DNA of 64,000 nucleotides from Burkholderiaceae bacterium. GTDB taxonomy: Bacteria; Pseudomonadota; Gammaproteobacteria; Burkholderiales; Burkholderiaceae_E. Shown piece by piece: positions 1 to 11,850 of this stretch (positions within the stretch are counted from its first letter, which is position 1; each line of letters starts with the position of its first letter). The notes beneath the pieces are model-generated. The model ran no database searches. It saw only the letters and a list, made by a program, of their open reading frames with translations, and had not been told where the DNA came from. A program made the position numbers and the translations under genes. The DNA lies in NCBI GenBank assembly GCA_023954015.1, contig JAMLIS010000005.1, positions 124,001 to 188,000 on the forward strand, read 5' to 3'.

Positions 1-681
1 GTCGCTGCGCATCGCCTCGAGCTTCGCGCGCGCGCGGGCGAGCGCCGCCTCGACGTCGCCGAACATCCGCCCATGCCCCGGCAGCACGCGTTCCACGCGC
101 AGCCGCCCGATGAGGTCGAGGACGGCGTGCTGCTCGTCGAAGCCCGATTCGCCTTCGATTTCCGGGAAGATGATGCCGAAGCCGTTCTCCCACAGCGCGT
201 CGGCCGAGATCAGCAGCCGCTCGCGCTCGCAGTGAAAGACCAGGCTCTTCGGATCGTGGCCGGGCGCGGCATGCACGTCCCAGTCGAGGCCGCCGAGGCG
301 CAGCGTGTCGCCGGGACGCAGCGCGGCGTCGTGGGCGAAGCGCGGGCAATGCTGGCCGGTGGCCGCGAAGCTCAGGCGCGTCTCGTCCCACGCGCCGACC
401 TCTGCGGCGCTCGCGTGCGGGATCGTGATCGCGCAGCCGAAGGCGTCGACGAGCGCACGGTTGCCGCCGCAGTGATCCGAGTGCAGATGCGTGTTCACTA
501 CGCGCGCGAGCCGCGCACCCGTGCCGCCGAGCGCATGCCGGAGCAGTTCGACGGTGAGCGCCGCGTGCTTCGCGTATCCGGTGTCGACGACCGTGGCCTC
601 GTCACCGTCGAGGCCGACGATCTGGTTCGACGACAGCCAGTCGCGCTCGACGAAGCGCAGCGAAGCGGGCAGCGGTTTCAT
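1..681 (-). CDS. MBL-fold metallo-hydrolase (3' part missing)
   Basis: Metallo-beta-lactamase-fold hydrolase whose 3' end runs off the left edge; 227 codons from the ATG at 681 are present. The minus-strand translation begins MKPLPASLRFVERD and carries the zinc-binding motif THLHSDH near residue 60, then a PGHDPKS segment and a later PGHGRMFG segment that supply further metal histidines. It would hydrolyse a thioester, lactone or similar substrate in the cytoplasm; the substrate cannot be read from sequence. It lies 52 bp downstream of HMG-CoA lyase on the same strand, so it is probably the last gene of the leucine-degradation run. MBL proteins commonly sit in acyl-CoA catabolic clusters, but a role here is inference. 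Confidence 0.8.
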   Translation of the reverse strand, partial: MKPLPASLRFVERDWLSSNQIVGLDGDEATVVDTGYAKHAALTVELLRHALGGTGARLARVVNTHLHSDHCGGNRALVDAFGCAITIPHASAAEVGAWDETRLSFAATGQHCPRFAHDAALRPGDTLRLGGLDWDVHAAPGHDPKSLVFHCERERLLISADALWENGFGIIFPEIEGESGFDEQHAVLDLIGRLRVERVLPGHGRMFGDVEAALARARAKLEAMRSD

Positions 682-733
682 GCGCCGCGGTGCGATTCGC
701 TCGCGGACGGCGACGGCGCCGCGAAGCTTTCGC

Positions 734-1660
734 TCACGCCGCCGCCTCGGCCTTCGCCCGCCTGCGCGCGGCGATCGCGTTGCCGGCGCGCGAGGCGCTC
801 GCGCGATTCAGTTGCCTGGAGATCCACTGCCCGGTGTCGACCAGCGCGTCGAGGTCGAGCCCGGTTTCGATGCCCAGTCCGTGCAGCAGGTAGACGACGT
901 CCTCGGTGGCGACGTTGCCGGTGGCGCCCTTCGCGTACGGGCAGCCCCCGAGCCCGGCGATCGACGAGTCGAAGCGGTAGATGCCCGACTGCAGGCTGGC
1001 CAGCACGTTGGCCACGGCCTGGCCGTAGGTGTCGTGGAAATGTCCCGAGATCCGGTCGGCCGGGATCTCGCGCGTGACCGCCTCGAACACGCGCTGCACC
1101 TGCGCGGCGGTGCCCACGCCGATCGTGTCGGCGATGCCGATCTCGTCGCAGCCCAGGTCGCGCATGCGTGCGGCCACGTCGACGACGTCGGCGACCGGCA
1201 CCTCCCCCTGGTACGGACAGCCGAAGGCGACCGAGACGGCCGCGCGCAGGCGGATGCCGTTCTCGCGCGCCGCAGCGGCGACCGGGGCGAAACGCTCGAT
1301 GCTCTCGGCGATCGAGCAGTTGATGTTGCGCATCGAAAACGCTTCGCTCGCCGAACCGAAGATGACGACCTCGTCGGCGCCGGCGGCCAGCGCCGCATCG
1401 AAGCCCTTGCGGTTCGGCGTGAGCACCGAGACGCGCACGCGGGGGCGGCGGCCGATCGCGGCCATGACGTCGGCTGCGTCGGCCATCTGCGGGACCCACT
1501 TCGGCGAGACGAACGAGGTTGCCTCGAGCTGGCGAACGCCCGCGCCGATCAGGCGCTCGCACAACTCGATCTTCGTGTCCGTGGAGACCGGCTGCGCTTC
1601 GTTCTGCAGCCCGTCGCGCGGGCCCACTTCGGTGACGTAGACGCGTTGCGGAAGCTTCAT
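734..1660 (-). CDS. liuE: Hydroxymethylglutaryl-CoA lyase
   Basis: 308 aa, the usual length for HMG-CoA lyase, which splits 3-hydroxy-3-methylglutaryl-CoA into acetoacetate and acetyl-CoA as the last step of leucine degradation. The DRE-TIM barrel starts with VTEVGPRDGLQNE (substrate and metal site) near residue 10. A metal-binding HFHDTYG segment lies near residue 215, and the family signature GLGGCPYAKGATGN, with the catalytic cysteine loop, lies near residue 250. The ATG start gives no unneeded N-terminal extension. It is the fourth enzyme in the run liuB-liuC-liuD-liuE on this strand, 81 bp after the carboxylase alpha gene, which confirms the pathway assignment. Also called mvaB or hmgL in other genomes. 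Confidence 0.95.
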   Translation of the reverse strand: MKLPQRVYVTEVGPRDGLQNEAQPVSTDTKIELCERLIGAGVRQLEATSFVSPKWVPQMADAADVMAAIGRRPRVRVSVLTPNRKGFDAALAAGADEVVIFGSASEAFSMRNINCSIAESIERFAPVAAAARENGIRLRAAVSVAFGCPYQGEVPVADVVDVAARMRDLGCDEIGIADTIGVGTAAQVQRVFEAVTREIPADRISGHFHDTYGQAVANVLASLQSGIYRFDSSIAGLGGCPYAKGATGNVATEDVVYLLHGLGIETGLDLDALVDTGQWISRQLNRASASRAGNAIAARRRAKAEAAA

Positions 1661-1741
1661 GGGTCGTTCACCGTGTTCCGTGCCATCGATGCGATGGTGC
1701 CAGAACCGGCGGCAAGGGGCGGCGAGACGCGCATTCGCCGG

Positions 1742-3790
<2,049 letters not shown>

Positions 3791-3848
3791 GAAGGTCCCC
3801 GGGAGATGGCGGGCGTACCGGTCGTCGTCGCAGGCGCGCTCGTGCGGT

Positions 3849-4643
3849 TCACGGTTGCCGCGGCACCCAGGACGCGGGGCGGCGTTCGAAGAACGCGGCG
3901 ATGCCTTCCTGCGCCTCGTCGCTCGCCCGAATGCGCGCGATGCGCGCCGCGGTGTCGTCGACCAGCGCGTCGTCGATGGCGCGGCCGTCGACGTCGCGGA
4001 TCAGCTGCTTGGCTTGCGCGAGCGCCTGCGGGCCGCCCATCGCGAGCTGCCCGAGCACGGCGTTGATCGTGCCGTCCAGTTCGGCGTCCTGTGCGATGTC
4101 GTGCACGAGTCCGATGCGGTACGCCTCGGCTGCGTCGAATACCTCGGCCGTGAGGAAGTAGCGCCGCGCCCGGTGCGCGCCGATCGCGCCGACGACGTAG
4201 GGGCCGATCACCGACGGAATCAGGCCGAGCTTCACCTCGGACAGCGAGAAGCGCGTATCGGCGCCGGCAACGGCGATGTCGCAGGCGGCGGCCAGCCCGA
4301 TGCCTCCGGCGAAGCACGCACCGTGCACGCGCGCGACGACCGGCTTGGGACTGTCGTGGATCGTGCGCAGCAACCGCGCGAGTCGCGCGGAGTCGTCGTG
4401 CGCTTCCTGCGGCGTGAACTCGCGCGCGCGCTTCATCCACTGCAGGTCGCCGCCGGCGCAGAAGGCGTCGCCGCGGCCGGCGAGCAGGATGCTGCGCACC
4501 TCGTCGTCGTCGATCGCCGACTCGAAGGCGTCGGAGAGTTCGCCGATCATCCGGTCGTCGATCGCGTTGCGCTTGTCCGGCCGGTTCAGCCAGATCAGCG
4601 CGACGCCCTGGTTCAGTGCGGTTTCGACGGTCTCGTAGCTCAT
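3849..4643 (-). CDS. liuC: Methylglutaconyl-CoA hydratase (enoyl-CoA hydratase family)
   Basis: 264 aa crotonase-fold enzyme predicted to hydrate 3-methylglutaconyl-CoA to HMG-CoA. I took the start at the ATG at 4643 (MSYETVETAL); the longer open frame upstream overlaps the coding sequence of liuB and shows no family similarity. Crotonase signatures are visible: LNRPDKRNAID near residue 20, GDAFCAGGDLQWM near residue 65 and the oxyanion-hole region HGACFAGGIGLAAACD near residue 105. It ends with the family-typical FFERRPASW. It sits 23 bp after liuB and 58 bp before liuD, so all three are probably on one transcript. The family is broad; the specific substrate is assigned from gene order. Confidence 0.88.
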   Translation of the reverse strand: MSYETVETALNQGVALIWLNRPDKRNAIDDRMIGELSDAFESAIDDDEVRSILLAGRGDAFCAGGDLQWMKRAREFTPQEAHDDSARLARLLRTIHDSPKPVVARVHGACFAGGIGLAAACDIAVAGADTRFSLSEVKLGLIPSVIGPYVVGAIGAHRARRYFLTAEVFDAAEAYRIGLVHDIAQDAELDGTINAVLGQLAMGGPQALAQAKQLIRDVDGRAIDDALVDDTAARIARIRASDEAQEGIAAFFERRPASWVPRQP

Positions 4644-4666
4644 CCTGGTACCTGCGCGATGCCTTC

Positions 4667-6274
4667 TCACATCCGGAACACGCCGAAGCGCGGCTCGGGT
4701 ATGGGGGCGTTGAGCGACGCCGACATCGCCAGCGCGAGCACGGTGCGCGTGTCGGCGGGATCGATGATGCCGTCGTCCCAGAGGCGCGCGCTCGCGTAGT
4801 ACGGATGGCCCTGCATCTCGTATTGCTCGCGGATCGGCGCGCGGAACGCCTCCTCGTCCTCCCGGCTCCAGGCGCCGCCGCGCGCTTCGATTCCGTCGCG
4901 GCGCACCGTGGCCAGCACCGAGGCCGCCTGCTCGCCGCCCATCACGCTGATGCGCGCGTTCGGCCACATCCACAGGAACCGGGGCGAGTACGCGCGCCCG
5001 CACATGCCGTAGTTGCCCGCGCCGAAGGAGCCGCCGATGATGATCGTGAACTTCGGCACCTGCGCGCAGGCCACCGCCGTCACCATCTTCGCGCCGGCGC
5101 GCGCGATGCCCTCGTTCTCGTACTTGCGCCCGACCATGAAGCCCGTGACGTTCTGCAGGAACACGAGCGGGATGCGCCGCTGCGCGCACAGCTCGATGAA
5201 GTGCGCTCCCTTGTTCGCCGACTCCGAGAACAGGATGCCGTTGTTCGCGACGAAGCCCACCGGCATGCCGTGGATGCGCGCGAAACCGGTGACCAGCGTC
5301 GTGCCGTAGCGCGCCTTGAACTCGTCGAAGGCGGAGTCGTCGACGACGCGCGCGATCACCTCGCGCACGTCGTAGGGCTTGCGCACGTCGGTCGGGACGA
5401 TGCCGTGCAGTTCTTGCGCGGGATAGCGCGGCTGGACCGGTTCGGCCACGTCGAGCGGCTGCGGCTTGCGCCGGTTCAGGTTGCCGACGATGCGCCGCGC
5501 GAGCGCGAGCGCGTGCGCGTCGTCGTGCGCGAGATGATCGGCAACGCCCGACAGCCGCGTGTGCACGTCACCGCCGCCGAGGTCTTCGGCGCTGACCACC
5601 TCGCCGGTGGCGGCCTTCACCAGCGGCGGCCCGCCGAGGAAGATCGTGCCCTGCTCGCGCACGATGATCGCCTCGTCGCTCATCGCCGGCACGTAGGCAC
5701 CGCCCGCCGTGCACGAGCCCATGACGACGGCGATCTGCGGGATGCCCAGCGCCGACATCGTCGCCTGGTTGTAGAAGATGCGCCCGAAGTGCTCGCGATC
5801 GGGGAAGACGTCGTCCTGGTTCGGCAGGTTGGCGCCGCCCGAGTCGACCAGGTAGACGCACGGCAGCCGGTTCTCGCGGGCGATCTCCTGCGCGCGCAGG
5901 TGCTTCTTCACGGTGAGCGGGAAATAGGTGCCTCCCTTCACCGTCGCGTCGTTGCACACGATCACGCACTCGACGCCCGAGACGCGGCCGATGCCGGTGA
6001 CGACACCGGCGCTCGGCGCCTCGCCGTCGTACATGTCCCAGGCCGCCAGCGGCGAGAGCTCGAGGAAGGGCGTGCCGGGGTCGAGCAGCGTCTGCACGCG
6101 ATCGCGCGGCAGCAGCTTGCCGCGCGCTGTGTGCTTCGCGCGCGCCGCTTCGCCGCCGCCGAGCGAGGCCTGCGCGATCTTCGCGTTCAGGTCGTCGACC
6201 AGCGCGCGCATCGCCGTCGCGTTGGCCCGGAACTGCGCGTCGCGCGGATTGAGCTTGCTCTCGATCCGGTTCAA
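4667..6274 (-). CDS. liuB: 3-methylcrotonyl-CoA carboxylase, beta (carboxyltransferase) subunit
   Basis: 535 aa carboxyltransferase subunit that moves CO2 from biotin on LiuD to 3-methylcrotonyl-CoA. The two crotonase-like halves typical of acyl-CoA carboxyltransferases are present, with SGGANLPNQ and [16 protein letters not shown] in the N-half and [16 protein letters not shown] in the C-half. These match the methylcrotonyl-CoA subtype better than propionyl-CoA carboxylase. The start is a TTG at 6274: no ATG lies in frame nearby, and a GGAG Shine-Dalgarno sits six bases upstream. First gene of the liuB-C-D-E run; its promoter should lie in the ~200 bp shared with the divergent AsmA-like gene. 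Confidence 0.94.
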   Translation of the reverse strand: MNRIESKLNPRDAQFRANATAMRALVDDLNAKIAQASLGGGEAARAKHTARGKLLPRDRVQTLLDPGTPFLELSPLAAWDMYDGEAPSAGVVTGIGRVSGVECVIVCNDATVKGGTYFPLTVKKHLRAQEIARENRLPCVYLVDSGGANLPNQDDVFPDREHFGRIFYNQATMSALGIPQIAVVMGSCTAGGAYVPAMSDEAIIVREQGTIFLGGPPLVKAATGEVVSAEDLGGGDVHTRLSGVADHLAHDDAHALALARRIVGNLNRRKPQPLDVAEPVQPRYPAQELHGIVPTDVRKPYDVREVIARVVDDSAFDEFKARYGTTLVTGFARIHGMPVGFVANNGILFSESANKGAHFIELCAQRRIPLVFLQNVTGFMVGRKYENEGIARAGAKMVTAVACAQVPKFTIIIGGSFGAGNYGMCGRAYSPRFLWMWPNARISVMGGEQAASVLATVRRDGIEARGGAWSREDEEAFRAPIREQYEMQGHPYYASARLWDDGIIDPADTRTVLALAMSASLNAPIPEPRFGVFRM

Positions 6275-6477
6275 TGGCTTCTCCGTTCGTCCTTGCCGAT
6301 GCGCCCGGCGTCATTGAACCACGGTTGGCCGGATCGAACGGGGCGCCTCGCGGATGCCCGGCGCGGGCTTCCGCTCCCGTCGGACCTTCGATGTCCGTGG
6401 CCGGGCTCGTCCGCCGGGCTCGTCGATTGCTCGGCTCGCGCGTCGGCGATTTCGGGGCGCAAGCCGGCGCCGTGGGC

Positions 6478-8691
6478 ATGCGTCCGGGGGAGGGCATGGC
6501 GAATCGGGTCACCGGGAAGAGGCGCCTGCGAAGTCTGCGCTCGATGCTCGGCCGCAGTGTCCTGGCGGCGCTCGGTGTGCTCGCTGCAGTGCTCGTCGTT
6601 GCCGTCGCGGTCTGCGAGTGGCTCGGCTGGCCTTTCCTGCGCGGACCGATCGAAGACGTGATCGAGAAGCAGGTCGGACGCGATGTTTCCTTCGGCGACG
6701 ACTTCCGCCTGAGCCTGATCGGCGGCCTGTGGCTCGCTTCGGACCTGTTCACGATCGGTCCGCCGTCCGATCGGCCGGCCGGCTCGCCGAGCGATTTCGT
6801 GCGGGCGAACGACGTCGAGCTGCGGCTGCCGTATTCGACGCTGATCGGCCCGCTGCGCGGATCGACGCAGCCGCTGCGCGTCACGTCGCTGAGTGTCGCG
6901 CAGTTGAGCGCGAACCTGTGGCGCGCCGAGAGCGGCGAGGCGAACTGGATCTTCGGCTCCGGCGAAGAGCGCGGCAAGCCTGTCGTGTTTCCGCAGTTCG
7001 ACCGTCTTGTCGTGCGCGAAGGCCGCATACGGGTCGACGACGCGCCGTCGTCGGTGCACGCGGTGATCGACCTGAGCACCGAGGAGGGCGCGCAGGAGGG
7101 CGCGCAGGAGGGCGAGAAGGGTGGCCTGAAGGCGTCGGCCCGCGGCACCTACGCAGGCCAGCCGCTGCGCGCCCAGTTGCGTTCGTCGGGGCTGCTGCCG
7201 CTCGCGCAGTCCACCGCCGAGAAGCCGCTGCCGATCACGCTGCGGGTGCAAGCGCGCGGTGCGTCGCTCGAATTCGAAGGCGAGGCCGCCGACATCCTTC
7301 ACCTGGAATCGCTGCGCGGCAAGTTCGCGCTGTCGGGCCCGACGCTCGCCGTGGTCGGCGAGACGATCGGGCTGACGCTTCCCGACACGCCGGCCTTCGA
7401 CCTGAAGGGCAACGTACGAAGATCGGGGCAGGTGTGGGAGGCCGATGTCGCGTCGTTCTCCGTGGGCGACAGCGAATTGTCCGGCGAGTTCACTTACGAT
7501 CCGCAGAAAGAGATACCGCTGCTGTCGGGAGCGCTGCGCGGTCCGCGACTGGTCCTCGCCGATCTCGCTCCGACCGTCGGTGCGTCGCCGGCGCGCGGCC
7601 GCAACGACGACGGCAAGGGCAAGCGAAAGAACAACCGCCGCGCCGAAGCCGACGGCACGGCGGTCCCGAAGGCCGACGCGTCGGCGCATTCCGGCAACGT
7701 GCTTCCCGAGCGCGGCTTCGACATCCCGTCGCTGAAGGCGATGAACGCATCGGTCGAAGTGGACCTGAAGCGCCTGGACCTGCCCGGCGACGCGCTGCGC
7801 TCGATCGCCCCGCTGCGCGCGCAATTGACGCTCGATGATGGCGTACTGAAGCTCGAGCGCCTGTCGGCCACCACGGCCGACGGACAGCTGCGCGGCACGC
7901 TTTCGCTCGATGCCAACCGCCAGCCGCCGCTGTGGAGCGCCGATCTCGGCTGGTCGGGCGTCGATCTCGCCAAGTGGATCACGCCGCGCAACGCCGACAC
8001 GAAGGAAGCACGGCCCCAGCCCTACGTCACGGGAACGCTGTCGGGGAACGCCAAGTTCGCCGGCAGCGGACGATCGACCGCATCGATCCTCGGCTCGCTC
8101 GACGGTCAGGTGTTCACCTGGGTGCGCGACGGCACGCTGTCGCATCTGCTCGTCGAGGCGCTGGGGCTGGACATCGCACAAGGCGTGGGGCTGCTGGCGG
8201 TGGGCGACGACCCGCTGCCGCTGCACTGCGCGGTCGCGCAGCTGCAGGCGAAGGACGGCGTCGTCGAGACGCAGCTGGTGCTGCTCGATACGCCCGACAG
8301 CACGGTGCTGGTCGACGGCAGCGTCTCGCTGGCCAAGGAGCGGCTCGATCTCACCGTGCGCGCGCGACCGAAGGATTTCTCGCCGTTCACCGTGCGCGCG
8401 CCGGTGCACATCACCGGTTCCTTCGCCCAGCCGAAGATCGTTCCGGACGCGAAGACACTGGGCGCGAAAGCGGCGGCCGCGGCGCTGCTGGCGGCGATCA
8501 ACCCGCTGGCGGCGCTGATTCCGCTGATGGACCCGGCAGATCCGGCCACGCGCCGATGCGCCGATGTCCTCGCCTCGGGCGGAAAGGGCGGCGAGAAGCC
8601 CAGGGCACGGGCCCCGGCGCGCGGGGCTGCGCCCGTGCGCAAGCCGGCGTCCGAGCGCAGGCAGGCGCCCGAGCGCGGGCCGATGCAGTGA
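6478..8691 (+). CDS. AsmA-family membrane-anchored protein
   Basis: 737 aa from the ATG at 6478. AsmA-like proteins sit in the inner membrane and extend into the periplasm, where they affect envelope lipid or lipopolysaccharide handling. One N-terminal hydrophobic segment (around VLAALGVLAAVLVVAVAV) follows a basic stretch. The AsmA-type phrase GRDVSFGDDFRLSLIGGLWL comes next, then a long beta-rich region and a C-terminal AsmA domain containing LGLDIAQGVGLLAVGDD. Residues around 200-215 hold a small EGAQEGAQEG repeat from a 12-bp DNA repeat. The start is uncertain: 6496 also has an ATG, and the frame is open back to 6274. It is divergent from liuB and interrupts the liu run; no functional link to leucine degradation is evident. 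Confidence 0.75.
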   Translation: MRPGEGMANRVTGKRRLRSLRSMLGRSVLAALGVLAAVLVVAVAVCEWLGWPFLRGPIEDVIEKQVGRDVSFGDDFRLSLIGGLWLASDLFTIGPPSDRPAGSPSDFVRANDVELRLPYSTLIGPLRGSTQPLRVTSLSVAQLSANLWRAESGEANWIFGSGEERGKPVVFPQFDRLVVREGRIRVDDAPSSVHAVIDLSTEEGAQEGAQEGEKGGLKASARGTYAGQPLRAQLRSSGLLPLAQSTAEKPLPITLRVQARGASLEFEGEAADILHLESLRGKFALSGPTLAVVGETIGLTLPDTPAFDLKGNVRRSGQVWEADVASFSVGDSELSGEFTYDPQKEIPLLSGALRGPRLVLADLAPTVGASPARGRNDDGKGKRKNNRRAEADGTAVPKADASAHSGNVLPERGFDIPSLKAMNASVEVDLKRLDLPGDALRSIAPLRAQLTLDDGVLKLERLSATTADGQLRGTLSLDANRQPPLWSADLGWSGVDLAKWITPRNADTKEARPQPYVTGTLSGNAKFAGSGRSTASILGSLDGQVFTWVRDGTLSHLLVEALGLDIAQGVGLLAVGDDPLPLHCAVAQLQAKDGVVETQLVLLDTPDSTVLVDGSVSLAKERLDLTVRARPKDFSPFTVRAPVHITGSFAQPKIVPDAKTLGAKAAAAALLAAINPLAALIPLMDPADPATRRCADVLASGGKGGEKPRARAPARGAAPVRKPASERRQAPERGPMQ

Positions 8692-8719
8692 GCAGGCTGT
8701 CGGCGAGCCCGGCCGAGGT

Positions 8720-9847
8720 TCAGTCGAGCGCCCGGGCGATCAGGATGCGCTGGATGTCGCTCGTTCCCTCGTAGATCTGGCAGATGCGCACGTCGCGCCA
8801 GATGCGTTCGACCGGGAAGTCGGTGGTGTAGCCATAGCCGCCGTGGACCTGGATCGCGTCCGAGCACACGCGCTCGGCGATCGTCGAGGCGTAGAGCTTG
8901 GCCATCGCGGCTTCCTTCAGGCACGGGCGGCCGGCGTCCTTCATCGCGGCGGCGTGCTGCACGAGCTGGCGTGCCGCCTCGATGCTCGTCGCCATGTCGG
9001 CGAGCCGGAACGACACCGCCTGGTGCTCGAAGATGGGCACCCCGAAGGATTCGCGTTCGTGCGCGTAGCGCAGCGCCGCATCGAAGGCGGCGCGCGCCAT
9101 GCCGACCGACTGCGAGGCGATCGCGATGCGTCCGCCCTCGAGTCCCGACAGTGCGATGCGATAGCCCTGACCCACGTCGCCGATGCGGTTGGCGTCGGGT
9201 ACGCGGCATCGCTCGAAGGCGATCTGCGCGGTGTCGGAGGCGTGCTGCCCGACCTTCTCCTCGAGGCGCGCGACGCGATAGCCCGGCGTGTCGGTGGGAA
9301 CGACGAAGGCGCTGATGCCGCGCTTGCCGGCGTCGCGTTCGGTGACGGCAAAGACGATCGCCAGGTCGGCGGTCTTGCCCGAGGTGATGAATTGCTTGAC
9401 GCCGTCGATCACCCAGTGCTCGCCGTCGCGAACGGCCACCGTGCGCAGGCTCGCCGCATCGGAGCCGGCCTGCGGCTCGGTCAGGCAGAAGGCGCCGAGC
9501 TTGCGCCCGGCGGCGAGCGGGCGCAGCCAGCGCTCCTTCTGCTCGTCGCTGCCCCAGACGAGCAGGATCGAGCAGACGAGCGAGTTCACCGCGACGATCG
9601 TCGACGTCGCGCCGTCGCCGGCGGCGATCTCCTCGAGGACGACCGACAGCGACAGGTAGTCGAGCCCGGCGCCGCCCCAACGCTCGGGAACGACGATTCC
9701 GTAGCAGCCGAGCGAAGCGAGCCCGGCGAGCGCCTGCGCGGGGAAGGTCGATTCGCGGTCCCAGCGCGCGGCGTGGGGAGCGATTTCACCGCGCACGAAC
9801 TCGCGCACGGCATCGCGGATCATCGTCTGTTCGTCGTTCAGCAGCAT
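8720..9847 (-). CDS. Acyl-CoA dehydrogenase (butyryl-CoA dehydrogenase-like)
   Basis: 375 aa FAD-dependent acyl-CoA dehydrogenase that introduces a trans-2 double bond and passes electrons to ETF. All three ACAD regions are visible. The N-terminal helical part has LLNDEQTMIRDAVREF, and the FAD-binding segment has FCLTEPQAGSDAASLRT followed by WVIDGVKQFITSG. The C-terminal motif is QIYEGTSDIQRILIARAL, with the catalytic base glutamate in YEGTSD. This glutamate position is typical of short/medium-chain enzymes and differs from the isovaleryl-CoA dehydrogenase at 13794. It lies 42 bp after the SDR gene and 3'-to-3' with the AsmA gene. It probably handles a second branched or short-chain acyl-CoA; the substrate is unknown. 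Confidence 0.9.
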   Translation of the reverse strand: MLLNDEQTMIRDAVREFVRGEIAPHAARWDRESTFPAQALAGLASLGCYGIVVPERWGGAGLDYLSLSVVLEEIAAGDGATSTIVAVNSLVCSILLVWGSDEQKERWLRPLAAGRKLGAFCLTEPQAGSDAASLRTVAVRDGEHWVIDGVKQFITSGKTADLAIVFAVTERDAGKRGISAFVVPTDTPGYRVARLEEKVGQHASDTAQIAFERCRVPDANRIGDVGQGYRIALSGLEGGRIAIASQSVGMARAAFDAALRYAHERESFGVPIFEHQAVSFRLADMATSIEAARQLVQHAAAMKDAGRPCLKEAAMAKLYASTIAERVCSDAIQVHGGYGYTTDFPVERIWRDVRICQIYEGTSDIQRILIARALD

Positions 9848-9889
9848 GGCGGCTACAGCCTGGGGTTCGGGCAGCGTCGAAGAGGCGGA

Positions 9890-10576
9890 TCACCAGGCGA
9901 GCGCCTGGCCCCGATGATCGAAGAAACGTCCGCCGGGGTACGAGAGCGCATCGTCGAGCACGCGTCGCATGCCGCGCACGCTGTCGTCGGGCGCGACCTC
10001 GGCGCTCGGGCCGCCCATGTCGGTGCGCACCCAGCCCGGATGCAACGCGAGCACGCGTACGCCGCTCGGCGACAGCTCCACGTGCGCAGCCTTGGCAACC
10101 ATGTTCTCGGCGGCCTTCGAGACCCGGTAGAGCAGGCTGTTCGGCGTGCTCGCCGCCGACACCGAGCCCATCCGGCTGGTGACGAGCGCGAGCGTTCCCT
10201 TCGCCGCCGCGAGCCGGTGCGCGAGAACGGCGAGCAGGCGCATCGGCGCGAGCACGTTGGTGTGCATCACGGCATCGAAGTCGGCCACCGACGGCGGATG
10301 CGCGATGCGCACCTGCCGCGGGCCGTGGATGCCGGCGTTGACGATCGCCAGGTCCAGCCGGCCGCCGCAGGCGGCGTCGAGCGCGCCGCCGAGCCGCTGC
10401 GGCGCGTCCGCGTCGAGCACGTCGAGCGCGAGCGCCTGGACGCCGGCATCGCGCAGCCGGGCGGCGTCGGCGGCGGCGCGGTACGTGCCGATCACGCGCC
10501 AGCCGTCGCTCGCATATTGCCGCGCGAACTCGAAGCCCAGCCCGCGCGACGCGCCGATGACCAGCGCGTCGGGCAC
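9890..10576 (-). CDS. SDR-family oxidoreductase
   Basis: 228 aa short-chain dehydrogenase/reductase. The Rossmann motif VIGASRGLG lies near residue 6, NAG within AIVNAGIHG near residue 80, and the catalytic Tyr-Lys pair in LLYRVSKAAE near residue 145. A proline-glycine turn (HPGWVRTDMGG) follows the active site, typical of small classical SDRs. I place the start at a GTG at 10576, one base after the thiolase stop codon; the frame upstream is out-of-phase thiolase sequence. Such close spacing implies translational coupling. The substrate is not predictable, though the neighbours suggest an acyl-CoA or carbonyl intermediate. Confidence 0.82.
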   Translation of the reverse strand: MPDALVIGASRGLGFEFARQYASDGWRVIGTYRAAADAARLRDAGVQALALDVLDADAPQRLGGALDAACGGRLDLAIVNAGIHGPRQVRIAHPPSVADFDAVMHTNVLAPMRLLAVLAHRLAAAKGTLALVTSRMGSVSAASTPNSLLYRVSKAAENMVAKAAHVELSPSGVRVLALHPGWVRTDMGGPSAEVAPDDSVRGMRRVLDDALSYPGGRFFDHRGQALAW

Positions 10577-10577
10577 G

Positions 10578-11774
10578 TCAGAGCATTTCGATCGCGAGCG
10601 CGGTCGCCTCGCCGCCGCCGATGCACAGCGACGCGATGCCGCGCTTGCCTCCGGTCTTGCGCAGCGCCCCGAGCAGCGTGACGACCAGGCGCGCACCCGA
10701 TGCACCGATCGGATGCCCGAGTGCCACGGCGCCGCCGTGGATGTTGACTTTCTCGTGCGGCAGTCCGTGCTCCTTCATCGCCGCCATCGTGACGACGGCG
10801 AAGGCTTCGTTGATTTCGTACAGGTCGACGGTCTTCGTGTTCCAGCCGGTCTTCTCGTACAGGCGGGCGATCGCACCGACCGGCGCGATGGTGAACCACT
10901 GCGGTTCCTGCGAGTGCGTCGCGTGCGCGACGATGCGCGCGATCGGCTGCGCGCCCAGGCGCTGGGCGGTGGACTCGCGCATCAGCACGAGCGCCGCGGC
11001 GCCGTCGGAGATCGACGACGAGGTCGCTGCCGTGACGGTGCCTTCCTTGCGAAACGCGGGCTTGAGCGACGGGATCTTCTCCGGGTTCGCCTTGAAGGGC
11101 ATCTCGTCCTTCTCGATCTTCGTCTCGCCCTTGCGGCCGGCGACGGTGACCGGCGTGATTTCCCAGCCGAAGCTGCCGTCGGTGTTGGCTGCTACCGCAC
11201 GCCGCGTCGACTCGATCGCGTATGCGTCCTGCTCGGCGCGCGTGAAGCTGTATTTCGAGACGCAGTCTTCGGCGAACTGACCCATCGACTTGCCGCCGCC
11301 CACCGGAGTCTTCTCGTAGGCGTCTTCCAGGCCGTCGAGCGCCATGTGGTCGAAGACCGTGCCGTGGCCGTAGCGGTAGCCGCCGCGACCCTTCAGCAGC
11401 AGGTACGGAGCGTTGCTCATGCTCTCCATGCCGCCGCCGAGAACGACGTCCTGGCTGCCGGCGACGAGGATGTCGTGGCCGAGCATCAGCGCCTTCATTC
11501 CCGATCCGCAGACCTTGTTGATCGTGGTGGCGCCGGTGGACACCGGCAGGCCGGCGCCGATCATCGCCTGGCGTGCGGGCGCCTGGCCCTGGCCGGCGGG
11601 CAGCACGCAACCCATGAGCACTTCCTGTACCTGTTCGGGCTTCAGTCCGGAGCGCTCGACGGCGGCGCGGATCGCGATCGATCCGAGCTGGTGGCCGGCC
11701 AGGCCGGAAAGCTCGCCCATCATGGCGCCGATCGGCGTGCGGGCGGCGGAAACGATGACGACGGAATCGCTCAT
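10578..11774 (-). CDS. Acetyl-CoA C-acyltransferase (thiolase)
   Basis: 398 aa thiolase that condenses or cleaves acetoacetyl-CoA-type 3-ketoacyl-CoA. The nucleophilic Cys89 lies in INKVCGSGMKA, the base His354 in ALGHPIGASGAR and the second cysteine Cys384 in SLCIGGGEA, the full catalytic set. Length and motifs fit the biosynthetic/acetoacetyl-CoA thiolase type (AtoB/PhaA). A strong Shine-Dalgarno AAGGAG sits eight bases before the ATG. It would take acetoacetate, after CoA activation, from the leucine pathway to acetyl-CoA. No CoA-transferase was found in the window. Confidence 0.92.
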   Translation of the reverse strand: MSDSVVIVSAARTPIGAMMGELSGLAGHQLGSIAIRAAVERSGLKPEQVQEVLMGCVLPAGQGQAPARQAMIGAGLPVSTGATTINKVCGSGMKALMLGHDILVAGSQDVVLGGGMESMSNAPYLLLKGRGGYRYGHGTVFDHMALDGLEDAYEKTPVGGGKSMGQFAEDCVSKYSFTRAEQDAYAIESTRRAVAANTDGSFGWEITPVTVAGRKGETKIEKDEMPFKANPEKIPSLKPAFRKEGTVTAATSSSISDGAAALVLMRESTAQRLGAQPIARIVAHATHSQEPQWFTIAPVGAIARLYEKTGWNTKTVDLYEINEAFAVVTMAAMKEHGLPHEKVNIHGGAVALGHPIGASGARLVVTLLGALRKTGGKRGIASLCIGGGEATALAIEML

Positions 11775-11850
11775 GAGGGATCTCCTTCGGAAAACGGATG
11801 GGCGAGCGCCCGCAAGCGGCCGCCCGATTCCGTAATGGTACTCAGCTTCT